Assembly (NCBI GenBank): GCA_036169815.1
Contig: JAVHOA010000121.1
Location: forward strand, 1 to 26,525
DNA from: Hydrocurvibacter sp036169815
GTDB taxonomy: Bacteria; Campylobacterota; Campylobacteria; Campylobacterales; Sulfurimonadaceae
Length of the DNA: 26,525 bases
Reading direction: 5' to 3'
Under the pieces are notes generated by a model. That model saw only the letters and a list, made by a program, of their open reading frames with translations, ran no database searches and had not been told where the DNA came from. A program made the translations under genes and the position numbers. Shown in pieces: positions 1 through 6,697 of this stretch (the stretch's first letter is position 1; each line of letters starts with the position of its first letter).

Positions 1-2
1 GA

Positions 3-341
3 TTTAATTATTCTGTAGCAATATTTTATTCTCCCACGGCAATAGATATGAGTGATATCTTTCTACATGCTCGTTCTAGTGATACCTCTATATGCCTTGA
101 TGATTTTACGAATGCCATTGTTTTAGACGGTGCGAATGATGAAAAAGGGATGAAAGCCGTCGAAAATATTCAAGAGTGTTTTGAAGAGGAACATTTTGGT
201 GAAATTCTTTATTTGGGAGTTGTTACTGCTAGCAATTATGACTCTCATTCAAGAATGATTGAAGAACTTTTTGACATTATAAATTATGCAATATCGAATA
301 AACGAGAGAATATGATTGTTGATTTTGTTCAACTTCATTAG
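3..341 (+). CDS. C-terminal part of an unrecognised protein (5' end outside window)
   Basis: The reading frame is open from the left edge to a TAG at 339-341. The first in-frame ATG is at 48, but it has no Shine-Dalgarno sequence and the codons before it also read sensibly, so the gene most likely starts before the window. The visible 112 residues are acidic and soluble, with no membrane segment or signal peptide. The last part (GVVTASNYDSHS, then EELFDIINYAISNKRENMIV) loosely recalls the end of a degenerate GGDEF domain, where a G-[IV] strand is followed by a helix and a conserved K-x-x-x-N. No catalytic GGDEF motif is visible here. I do not recognise the family. It is separated from leuA by 118 bases containing a promoter, so it is probably transcribed independently. 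Confidence 0.6.
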   Translation, partial: FNYSVAIFYSPTAIDMSDIFLHARSSDTSICLDDFTNAIVLDGANDEKGMKAVENIQECFEEEHFGEILYLGVVTASNYDSHSRMIEELFDIINYAISNKRENMIVDFVQLH

Positions 342-397
342 TTGTCTTTTACCTTTTTACTCTTTTTGTTTTCAAGCTTCGTAGTTACAAAATTTGA

Positions 398-403
398 TAT
401 AAT
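398..403 (+). promoter_or_regulatory. Probable sigma70 -10 element of leuA
   Basis: TATAAT lies about 55 bases before the leuA start, with T-rich sequence and no good -35 box upstream. That is the usual look of vegetative promoters in this phylum. Transcription would begin near 410. The leader of about 50 bases shows no long leucine-codon ORF or attenuator hairpin. Confidence 0.55.
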
Positions 404-459
404 TGCGCCATTAGTTGTATAAGTAAGAGACTAAAATATTTTAAGTTAAAAGGATTCTT

Positions 460-2127
460 ATGAGTCACATAGCACAAGGGAAATACCGCCCGTATCCAAA
501 AATAGATTTGCCAGAAAGAACATGGCCGTCAAAAAGCATAGAAAAAGCACCGATTTGGTGTAGTGTTGATCTTCGTGACGGAAATCAAGCGTTAATCACA
601 CCTATGGATATGGATAAAAAACTCTCCCTTTTCGCACTCTTACTTAAACTCGGATTTAAAAATATTGAGGTTGGTTTTCCATCTGCTTCGCAAGTAGAGT
701 TTGATTTCTTGCGCCGTTTAGTAGATGAAAAATTGATTCCAGATGATGTGACCATTCAAGTTTTGGTTCAAGCCAGAGAACATTTGATTGCAAAAACATT
801 TGAAGCCTTAAAGGGTGTCAAAAAAGCGATTGTGCATCTTTACAACTCAACTTCTGTGGCGCAGAGAAAGATTGTATTTCAAAAATCCCAAGAGGAGATT
901 ATTGCTCTTGCGCTCGAGGGTGTTGATCTTGTTAAAAAATATGAAGCCGCTCATGATGGAGCAATTGTGTTAGAGTATTCTCCTGAGAGTTTTACGGGGA
1001 CAGAGTTGGAGTTTGCGGCACGTATTTGTAACGCGGTGACAGCACGCTGGGGGATTAGCAAAGAGCGACCGGTTATCTTAAACCTTCCAGCAACCGTTGA
1101 GGTCGCAACGCCAAATGTTTATGCGGATCAAGTCGAGTGGATGGGAAGACATTTGCAAAATCGTGAGCATATTTTAATCTCAACACACACACACAATGAC
1201 CGCGGAACAAGTGTTGCCGCGACAGAACTAGCGCTTTTAGCGGGAGCTGATCGAGTAGAGGGAACACTTTTAAGCAATGGCGAGCGTACAGGCAATGTTG
1301 ATATTATCACTTTGGCTTTAAACATGACGACCCAAGGGGTTGAAAGTGGATTAGATTTTTCCAATGTCGATGAAGTTTTAGAGGTTGTAGAACACTGTAC
1401 GGAGATTGCTACACATGTGCGCCATCCCTACGTTGGTGAGCTTGTTTATACGGCCTTTTCAGGTTCCCACCAAGATGCCATTAACAAAGGGCTTGCATTT
1501 CAAAAACAAAAAGAGGATGCCCTTTGGGAAGTTCCTTATCTTCCAATGGATCCCGAAGATGTTGGACGCTCGTATGAAGGGATTATTCGTATTAACTCCC
1601 AATCTGGCAAAGGGGGTGTTGCCTATATCTTAGAAAATGAGTTTGGATACCAGTTGCCAAAAGCGATGCATCCAGAGTTTGGAAAAATCATTCAAAGTGT
1701 GACAGATAAAGAGGGCCGAGAACTGACAAATAGTGAAATCTTGGATATTTTTACGCAAACCTATCTTGAAGTAAAAGGCGGGATCCAGTTAATCGATTTT
1801 GCGAGCAGTTCGCCAACTGCTAAAGATAAAAATGTATGGTGTAAACTTACTTATACATGTAACGAAAAAGAGATCGTCTCTGAGGGGCATGGCAATGGTC
1901 CAATCGATGCGTGTAAAAATGCCCTTTCACAAGAGTGCGAGTATAACTTTTCAATCAAATCCTACGCAGAACACTCTTGTGGAGAGTTTAGTTCAGCCAA
2001 TGCTGTAGCTTACATTGAGATAAAAGATAGCGAGGGAGTTAGCTATTTTGGAGTGGGTGTGGATAGTGATATTACCATCGCATCGATTCGAGCGCTCTTT
2101 TCGGCGCTCAACCGTGCCTCACACTAA
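460..2127 (+). CDS. leuA: 2-isopropylmalate synthase, LeuA type 2
   Basis: Catalyses the first committed step of leucine synthesis, condensing acetyl-CoA with 2-oxoisovalerate in the cytoplasm. At 555 aa it matches the longer 'type 2' IPMS class rather than the roughly 520 aa E. coli type. The TIM-barrel catalytic domain carries the family signature R39-D-G-N-Q43 (D40 a metal ligand), the metal-binding HTHND motif at 243-247 and NGERTGN at 273-279. The C-terminal 120 residues or so correspond to the LeuA allosteric (leucine feedback) domain. An AAAGGA Shine-Dalgarno sits about 6 bases before the ATG. The TAA stop overlaps the stop of the convergent outer-membrane protein gene. No other leu genes are nearby. 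The THTHND coding stretch contains a 13-base AC repeat (1183-1195). Confidence 0.97.
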   Translation: MSHIAQGKYRPYPKIDLPERTWPSKSIEKAPIWCSVDLRDGNQALITPMDMDKKLSLFALLLKLGFKNIEVGFPSASQVEFDFLRRLVDEKLIPDDVTIQVLVQAREHLIAKTFEALKGVKKAIVHLYNSTSVAQRKIVFQKSQEEIIALALEGVDLVKKYEAAHDGAIVLEYSPESFTGTELEFAARICNAVTARWGISKERPVILNLPATVEVATPNVYADQVEWMGRHLQNREHILISTHTHNDRGTSVAATELALLAGADRVEGTLLSNGERTGNVDIITLALNMTTQGVESGLDFSNVDEVLEVVEHCTEIATHVRHPYVGELVYTAFSGSHQDAINKGLAFQKQKEDALWEVPYLPMDPEDVGRSYEGIIRINSQSGKGGVAYILENEFGYQLPKAMHPEFGKIIQSVTDKEGRELTNSEILDIFTQTYLEVKGGIQLIDFASSSPTAKDKNVWCKLTYTCNEKEIVSEGHGNGPIDACKNALSQECEYNFSIKSYAEHSCGEFSSANAVAYIEIKDSEGVSYFGVGVDSDITIASIRALFSALNRASH

Positions 2128-2615
2128 AAAATAAATACTAAAAGCAGTTCGGGATACCCTGAACTGCACTCATTAAAATTTGTACACTCATCATAATACT
2201 CTTGAATCCATCCAGCTCCAAGATAGGCTTTTTGCGCTATTTTCACAACGGCTCCTGCTTTGATGCCATAGGAGTTGAAATCTTTAAAATCCCCACCCAT
2301 TGTCGTGTGTCTGTAAAAAGTACCGGCATAAGGCCGCCAGTTTTCACCTGTGGGATAGTAATAGTTAAGGGGAATTGTCACTTGAGAGATGCTAGGATTA
2401 CTTCCAACCCACTGAGTGTAGCCAAATCCAAGTGAAAGATCATTTACAAAAAAGTAATCCACATTTGCACCAAGAAGTGTGTATTGCTTCTCCCCGTCTT
2501 TTGAAGTTATTGAGCCTCCGCCGACTAAAATACCAAGTGTGACATCTCCTTTTTCAAAAACCTCTGCATGTAAGGAAGCAAGTAAGAGGCAAAGCGCAAG
2601 AAGTGTTTTCTTCAT
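2124..2615 (-). CDS. Small outer-membrane beta-barrel protein
   Basis: A 163 aa protein with a clear Sec signal peptide (MKKTLLALCLLLASLHA, cut before EVFEKG). The rest is made of alternating aromatic/glycine strands such as LGILVGGG, GANVDYFF and LSLGFGYTQW, ending in the aromatic VFIF. This fits a small outer-membrane barrel of the OmpX/OmpW size class; the function is unknown. A longer frame from 2657 overlaps the preceding gene; I chose 2615 because it begins the signal peptide and lies one base after the PBP1A stop, so translation is probably coupled. C127 and C132, and other Cys near the C-terminus (CTNFNEC), could form a periplasmic or surface-loop disulfide. It converges on leuA with a 4-base overlap and no visible terminator between them. 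Confidence 0.75.
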   Translation of the reverse strand: MKKTLLALCLLLASLHAEVFEKGDVTLGILVGGGSITSKDGEKQYTLLGANVDYFFVNDLSLGFGYTQWVGSNPSISQVTIPLNYYYPTGENWRPYAGTFYRHTTMGGDFKDFNSYGIKAGAVVKIAQKAYLGAGWIQEYYDECTNFNECSSGYPELLLVFIF

Positions 2616-2616
2616 C

Positions 2617-4566
2617 TTAGAAAACCAACTGTTCAGTTGTTTTTTCAACTTCATCAACTTTTGAAGGTCTTGAGGTATTGGTAAAATACTCAGTTCTTCC
2701 CCCTACAACCGCAGATGTAACACCATCTGGTCTTGTGAAAGTTCGTTTGAGTTCAGGATGAGATTTGATAATACCTTGGTAAAAAGTTGCAAAGGCAGGC
2801 GCTGCTGTGCGACCTCCTGTTTCTGATTTTTTCATAGGCGTATTGTCATCATTGCCAAACCAAACAATGGTTTCCGTGCTTGGTGAGTATCCCGCAAACC
2901 ATGCATCGGCATTATTGTTTGTTGTTCCTGTTTTTCCAGCTAGTTCAATGCCGCTGACTGCTGCATGGGTTCCTGTTCCCCGTCTGACAACATCTTGCAA
3001 CATAGAAGTAATAAGATAGTTTTGCTCAGGTGATGTAATGCGTCGTGATGGAACCTCTTTGTGGGTATAAACAACGCGACCTCCTTTTTCTACTCTTGTT
3101 ATGAGGTAGGGCACTACTTGCACCCCATCATTTGCAAAAGAGGTGTAGTACTGTGCGAGCTCCATCGGCGAGAGCGTAATGGTTCCAAGCGCGATGGAAA
3201 GTACATGTGGAATATTCACAATTCCATAGCCTCGAAGCCTTTGAATAACGCGATCAAGCCCTATATCATTGACCATATTGATAGTTGCAAGATTTTTTGA
3301 GTGCACAAGTGCATCCCGCAGACTCACAACCCCTGAATAATCTTTTTTATAGTTTTCTGGTTGCCATAAAACCTCTTCCCCGTTTTTTTCAACGGTAAAA
3401 GATTTTGCTAAGTCGGTGAGCTGTGATGCGCCTGTATAACCAAGATCTAAAGCGATTTGATAGATAAAAGGTTTAAATGCACTCCCTGGTTGGCGTTTAC
3501 TTTGCGTCGCTCGGTTGAAAGAACTTTGTGCATAATCCACACTTCCAACAAGTGCCAAAATCATCCCCGTTGATGGGTCAAGACTTATAAGTGAGCCATT
3601 GAGTTTTTTTGTTGCATTGGTATCGTTGCTATCTTTTGGAATTGCGCGTAGGACGGCTTCTTTATATGCTTGTCTGATTGCAAAATTTGCACTTTTTTGC
3701 ATAGGAAGATCGATGCTTGTGTAGATGTCGTATCCTCCTGTTTTAATATCTGGAATCTCAGCTATAAGCTGTCTGACCGCTTCATCGACAACAAAAGGTG
3801 CTTGGTTTTGTGTCAAAGTCGAGTCAAACACTTCTGGACGCTCTTTGCTTGCCGTGTCATGTGTTTTTTCATCGATCCACCCAAGTGTAAAGAGTCTGTC
3901 GATAACACGATTTGCACGACCCAAAGAGATCTCATAATTTTTTGTCGGAGAGTAGAAACTTGGCGCCTTAGGAAGACCAACAAGAATCGCTATTTCTTTG
4001 AGCGTGAGCTCTTTTAAATCTTTGTGAAAATAGCCCTCAGAAGCAGTTTTAATCCCATAATATCCATGCCCAAGGTAGATTTCATTGAGATAACGCTCTA
4101 AAATCTGCTCTTTTGTGAGCTCTTGCTCTAGTTTCATCGCATAAATGACTTCCACCATTTTTCGAGAGATTTTTTTCTCACGAGTGAGCAGGGTATTTTT
4201 AATAAGCTGTTGTGTGAGTGTACTTGCACCCTCTACCATTTTACCTGCTCTTACATCTTTAAACATAGCACGAAAAATCGCATCAAAATTGATTCCTTCA
4301 TGTTCAAAAAATGAGGTATCTTCAATAGCCAAAAGCGCTTCTACAAGTTGGGCGGGCACTTCATTGAAAGTAACGTAATATCGATTTTCAGCATCAAACA
4401 TATTGGCAATTTTTTCGCCCTTGTTGTCATAGACTTTTGTTGTAAGTGCGGGAGTGTAGTTGATAAGTTTGTCTAAGTCGTATCTGACTTGGGTGTAGTA
4501 GTACCAAAAAATGGCAAAAGGGGTGATAATAAGCAGGGCGATTGCGATGATGAGATATTTTTTCAT
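2617..4566 (-). CDS. mrcA: Penicillin-binding protein 1A (bifunctional peptidoglycan glycosyltransferase/transpeptidase)
   Basis: A class A PBP of 649 aa that polymerises lipid II and cross-links peptidoglycan at the outer face of the inner membrane. There is one N-terminal membrane anchor (about residues 4-24). The GT51 domain shows the catalytic glutamate in IEDTSFFEHEG (E82), GASTLTQQLIKN (113-124) and ERYLNEIYLG (157-166). The transpeptidase domain has SxxK in GSAFKPF (S362, K365), SKN at 423-425 and KTG at 545-547. All catalytic motifs are intact. The start overlaps the ABC ATPase stop as ATGA, and the stop is one base from the outer-membrane protein start. It is therefore the third gene of a coupled four-gene set beginning with bioF. 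The gene symbol is by analogy; pbpA/ponA is also used in this group. Confidence 0.95.
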   Translation of the reverse strand: MKKYLIIAIALLIITPFAIFWYYYTQVRYDLDKLINYTPALTTKVYDNKGEKIANMFDAENRYYVTFNEVPAQLVEALLAIEDTSFFEHEGINFDAIFRAMFKDVRAGKMVEGASTLTQQLIKNTLLTREKKISRKMVEVIYAMKLEQELTKEQILERYLNEIYLGHGYYGIKTASEGYFHKDLKELTLKEIAILVGLPKAPSFYSPTKNYEISLGRANRVIDRLFTLGWIDEKTHDTASKERPEVFDSTLTQNQAPFVVDEAVRQLIAEIPDIKTGGYDIYTSIDLPMQKSANFAIRQAYKEAVLRAIPKDSNDTNATKKLNGSLISLDPSTGMILALVGSVDYAQSSFNRATQSKRQPGSAFKPFIYQIALDLGYTGASQLTDLAKSFTVEKNGEEVLWQPENYKKDYSGVVSLRDALVHSKNLATINMVNDIGLDRVIQRLRGYGIVNIPHVLSIALGTITLSPMELAQYYTSFANDGVQVVPYLITRVEKGGRVVYTHKEVPSRRITSPEQNYLITSMLQDVVRRGTGTHAAVSGIELAGKTGTTNNNADAWFAGYSPSTETIVWFGNDDNTPMKKSETGGRTAAPAFATFYQGIIKSHPELKRTFTRPDGVTSAVVGGRTEYFTNTSRPSKVDEVEKTTEQLVF

Positions 4567-5252
4567 TGACGATAATTCCTATTTGCAAAGTTTGATTCTC
4601 TCAGAGTTTTTGTATAAATATCTTGTGGATTTTGTAATACATGCGCCATTTTACCAAATTCTATGACTTTTCCGCTTTTTATGACACATATTTCATCGCA
4701 GAGCATCTGCGCTGCGCTAATATCGTGTGTGACAAAGAGGAGTTTGTATCCCATCGTTTCTTGAAGCTGGTGAACAAGGCTAAGTATATTTTTTCGAGTA
4801 TGGCTATCAAGAGCCGTTGTCGGTTCATCTAAAAGCAGAAGTTTTGGTGCATTACTTAGGGCAAGTGCGATGACGATACGCTGGAGTTGCCCGCCTGAAA
4901 GCTCTGGCGGGTAGCGTTCTAAAAGCTGGGCGTCAAGATTGACTTGGGTAAAAAGTTCCTTTTTCTTTGCCTCATCAATCAAAAATTGGTGTTTGATTTT
5001 ACAAAGGGGCGAGAGTGCAGTAAAAGGGTTTTGCGGGACAAAACCGATAGTTTCTCCAAGGGTGAGTTCAAAATCACTGCTTACATGTAAGCTTGTTTGC
5101 ATCTCGTGAGGGAGCATATTTAAAAGTGCTTTGATGGTGAGGCTTTTTCCACTACCGCTCTCTCCCACAAGTGCTAAGGAGGAGCGAATATGAAAAGCGA
5201 TATCGACAAGTGTTTTTTCTTTATGGGTTATTTGAAGTTTTGTGACCTGCAT
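4563..5252 (-). CDS. Lone ABC transporter ATP-binding protein, DppD/NikD-like
   Basis: A 229 aa ATPase with Walker A GESGSGKS (30-37), Q-loop Q74 in VPQNPF, signature LSGGQ (118-122), Walker B LLLLDEP (138-144) and switch H176. The motifs resemble peptide/nickel importers (DppD, NikD), but the protein is about 100 residues shorter and lacks their C-terminal oligopeptide-type extension. No permease or binding protein gene is in the window, so the substrate and even a transport role are unknown. The frame continues up to 5279, but I chose 5252: its ATG overlaps the bioF stop as TAATG and starts directly on the first beta strand (MQVTKLQI). The stop overlaps the PBP1A start as ATGA. Residues 55-58 (LHVS) are encoded by the iterated palindrome. 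Confidence 0.88.
   Translation of the reverse strand: MQVTKLQITHKEKTLVDIAFHIRSSLALVGESGSGKSLTIKALLNMLPHEMQTSLHVSSDFELTLGETIGFVPQNPFTALSPLCKIKHQFLIDEAKKKELFTQVNLDAQLLERYPPELSGGQLQRIVIALALSNAPKLLLLDEPTTALDSHTRKNILSLVHQLQETMGYKLLFVTHDISAAQMLCDEICVIKSGKVIEFGKMAHVLQNPQDIYTKTLRESNFANRNYRQ
5080..5091. repeat. Iterated palindrome CTTACATGTAAG, copy 1
   Basis: A perfect 12-base palindrome, extended to 14 bases by a flanking G and C (5079-5092). It lies inside the ABC ATPase gene and is read as LHVS on the minus strand, between the Walker A and Q-loop regions, where this family varies in length. Confidence 0.95.
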
Positions 5253-6346
5253 TAGATGTACTCTCTTACTTTGTAACATAAAGACTCAAAAACTGCAGCA
5301 TCATCTTCGATTCTTGCGATGATGCGCAAAATCGCTTTTTTTACTGTGGGCTGCCTGATGGCACCGATTGCAAAGCCCTCTTTAGCAAGCGCATCCCTTA
5401 CGTGTAACACTTTTTTATTGTCTGCTAAAACAAGAGGAACAATAAGCGAGGGAGTGCTTACATGTAAGAGTTCATGCACAATCTCTTGGCGCAGTGCAAT
5501 CTCTTTTTTTAAAGAATCTTTATTGGCTAGGATATATTTTAAACTATTGTGCGCAATAAGGGTGTCATAAAGAGAGAGGGAGGTTGCATAGATGACAGGC
5601 TTTGCACGGTTTAAAAGGTACTCAATAATATGAGAAGATGCCAAAATATAGGCTCCAAAACTTCCGTATGCTTTGCCAAGTGTTCCCATTTTGATATGGT
5701 TTGGCTTTGCTTTAATGTGAAAAAGATCATAAACTCCCATAAGATTTTCCCCGACAACTCCGCTACTGTGGGCTTCATCGACGATGAGAAGTGCATTGTA
5801 TTTGTCGCAAATGGCAAAGATTGCTTGTTTCATCAAATCGCCATCCATAGAATAGATTCCCTCCACGGCGACAATTTTTCTTTTTGCTTTGGAGGTTTGC
5901 AAAAGCTGCTCAAGTTCATCACTATTATTGTGCTTGAAAAAGCTTACATGTAAGCCGTTGAGGTTGCTAGCCAAGACACCTGAAGCGTGAAACTTTTCAT
6001 CCATAAAAAGCGTGTCGCCCTTGCGAACTAGCGCTTCGATGAGCGCGATATTGGCATTGAATCCACTTCCCAAAACAAGTGCATCTTCAAAACCGTTTGC
6101 CACACATAAAGCCTTTTCAAAATCTTTGTGGATTTGATGGTAACCACTGACTAAAAGGGAGGCTTTTGAAGCGTGAACGGGGTTTTTTGAGAGTTGCTTA
6201 CATGTAAGCGTATGGAGCTCTTTGAGTGAAGCGAGACCCAAATAGTCATTTGAAGCGAAATCCTTGATTGCATAATCAACGACTTCGCGGGTTCTGTGAC
6301 GAGAGGATTTTTTGAGGGCTTGAAGCTCTTTTGCGTAGTAATTCAT
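5252..6346 (-). CDS. bioF: 8-amino-7-oxononanoate synthase (biotin synthesis) or close alpha-oxoamine synthase
   Basis: A PLP enzyme of 364 aa that would condense pimeloyl-thioester with alanine to give KAPA. Fold-type I hallmarks are present: the substrate-site start DFASNDYLGL (29-38), the PLP-stacking histidine in DEKFHASG (H120), D190-E-A-H193, and the PLP lysine in GTLGKAYG (K225). It is somewhat short for the family (usually about 380-390). The alternative, 2-amino-3-ketobutyrate CoA ligase, shares these motifs and cannot be excluded, because no other bio genes are adjacent. The start is supported by a GGG just upstream. A TATAAT on the minus strand (6358-6353) is so close that the mRNA could have almost no leader. 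Three copies of the iterated palindrome lie inside, encoding LTCK 47-50, LHVS 132-135 and LHVS 294-297. Confidence 0.85.
   Translation of the reverse strand: MNYYAKELQALKKSSRHRTREVVDYAIKDFASNDYLGLASLKELHTLTCKQLSKNPVHASKASLLVSGYHQIHKDFEKALCVANGFEDALVLGSGFNANIALIEALVRKGDTLFMDEKFHASGVLASNLNGLHVSFFKHNNSDELEQLLQTSKAKRKIVAVEGIYSMDGDLMKQAIFAICDKYNALLIVDEAHSSGVVGENLMGVYDLFHIKAKPNHIKMGTLGKAYGSFGAYILASSHIIEYLLNRAKPVIYATSLSLYDTLIAHNSLKYILANKDSLKKEIALRQEIVHELLHVSTPSLIVPLVLADNKKVLHVRDALAKEGFAIGAIRQPTVKKAILRIIARIEDDAAVFESLCYKVREYI
5457..5468. repeat. Iterated palindrome CTTACATGTAAG, copy 2
   Basis: In bioF near the C-terminus, read as LHVS (294-297). A weaker relative, CTTACGTGTAAC with two mismatches, lies 61 bases away at 5396-5407. 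Confidence 0.95.
5943..5954. repeat. Iterated palindrome CTTACATGTAAG, copy 3
   Basis: In bioF, read as LHVS (132-135). Extended to a 14-base palindrome by G and C (5942-5955). Confidence 0.95.
6197..6208. repeat. Iterated palindrome CTTACATGTAAG, copy 4
   Basis: In the N-terminal part of bioF, here read in the other permitted frame as LTCK (47-50). Extended to 14 bases (6196-6209). Confidence 0.95.
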
Positions 6347-6410
6347 CCCATAATTATAGCATTGATAGCAGATTTGATGCGCTGTATTTGGTAGAAGTAA
6401 GAAATAAAAT

Positions 6411-6418
6411 TGTATAAT
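6411..6418 (+). promoter_or_regulatory. Promoter -10 (TGTATAAT) of the structured RNA upstream of purD
   Basis: A perfect TATAAT at 6413-6418 preceded by TG. Transcription would start at about 6422-6425, exactly where the closing stem of the RNA begins. A TTGGTA at 6388-6393 is a poor and widely spaced -35 candidate. Confidence 0.7.
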
Positions 6419-6421
6419 TTC

Positions 6422-6619
6422 GGCCTGAGCGGTTCGACTACGTACTTATGAGAGGGTTCTACATTTTCATTTAGTGAATTGGTAGTAATCCCTGTGCGTC
6501 GATGATTTCGTTTGAGGTATGTTAACTCTGCCGAGAAACTGTCGCCTAAGGGGATTCTCGATTTGCTAATTTTTTTAGCTTTGAGAACCAAAGCTATTTG
6601 TACAACGGCCGCTTGGGCC
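6422..6619 (+). ncRNA. ssrS: Structured RNA, probable 6S RNA
   Basis: About 198 nt, closed by an 11-bp helix between 6422-6432 and 6609-6619 with two G-U pairs. Further inward, GTAC 6442-6445 pairs with 6600-6603, and GGTTCT 6455-6460 pairs with AGAACC 6584-6589. A distal hairpin CGAGAA/TTCTCG (6532-6537 with 6555-6560) follows. This gives one long rod interrupted by unpaired stretches and capped by a hairpin, with length and shape typical of 6S RNA, which mimics an open promoter and binds sigma70 polymerase. A promoter sits at the correct distance. I recall 6S RNA lying next to purD in Helicobacter pylori, but have not checked this. It lacks the conserved motifs of RNase P RNA and tmRNA. The identity is inferred; that it is a structured transcript is more secure. 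A 98-codon minus-strand frame across it is spurious. Confidence 0.62.
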
Positions 6620-6626
6620 TTTGATG

Positions 6627-6646
6627 ATAGTTTTTGCAAACTATTT
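6627..6646 (+). terminator. Weak hairpin after the structured RNA, possible terminator/processing site
   Basis: ATAGTTT (6627-6633) pairs with AAACTAT (6638-6644) around a 4-base loop, 8 bases after the closing stem. Only a short T run follows, so termination would be partial and reading through into purD is plausible. Confidence 0.4.
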
Positions 6647-6697
6647 GCAGATATTTTACATAAACTATTGAAAACAAACTATGTGTAAGGATTTTTA

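Noticed and set aside
2616..2657. Longer N-terminus for the outer-membrane protein starting at 2657
   Set aside because: It would overlap the PBP1A gene and put basic residues before a good signal peptide; the ATG at 2615 fits coupling and secretion.
5253..5279. ABC ATPase start at 5279
   Set aside because: The nine extra residues lie within bioF, do not align with the ATPase fold, and TAATG at 5252 is a typical coupled start.
5080..6208. CRISPR array or tandem repeat explanation for the palindromes
   Set aside because: Copies are only 12-14 bases, spacings are irregular and hundreds of bases long, and they lie inside genes.
6422..6470. tmRNA-like 5' end (GGTTCGAC near the start of the structured RNA)
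   Set aside because: The 3' end has no tRNA-like T arm or CCA, and no tag ORF with resume codon is visible.
6343..6639. 98-codon minus-strand frame upstream of bioF
   Set aside because: It lies antisense over the structured RNA, its composition is unlike a protein, and the frame is explained by RNA conservation rather than coding.
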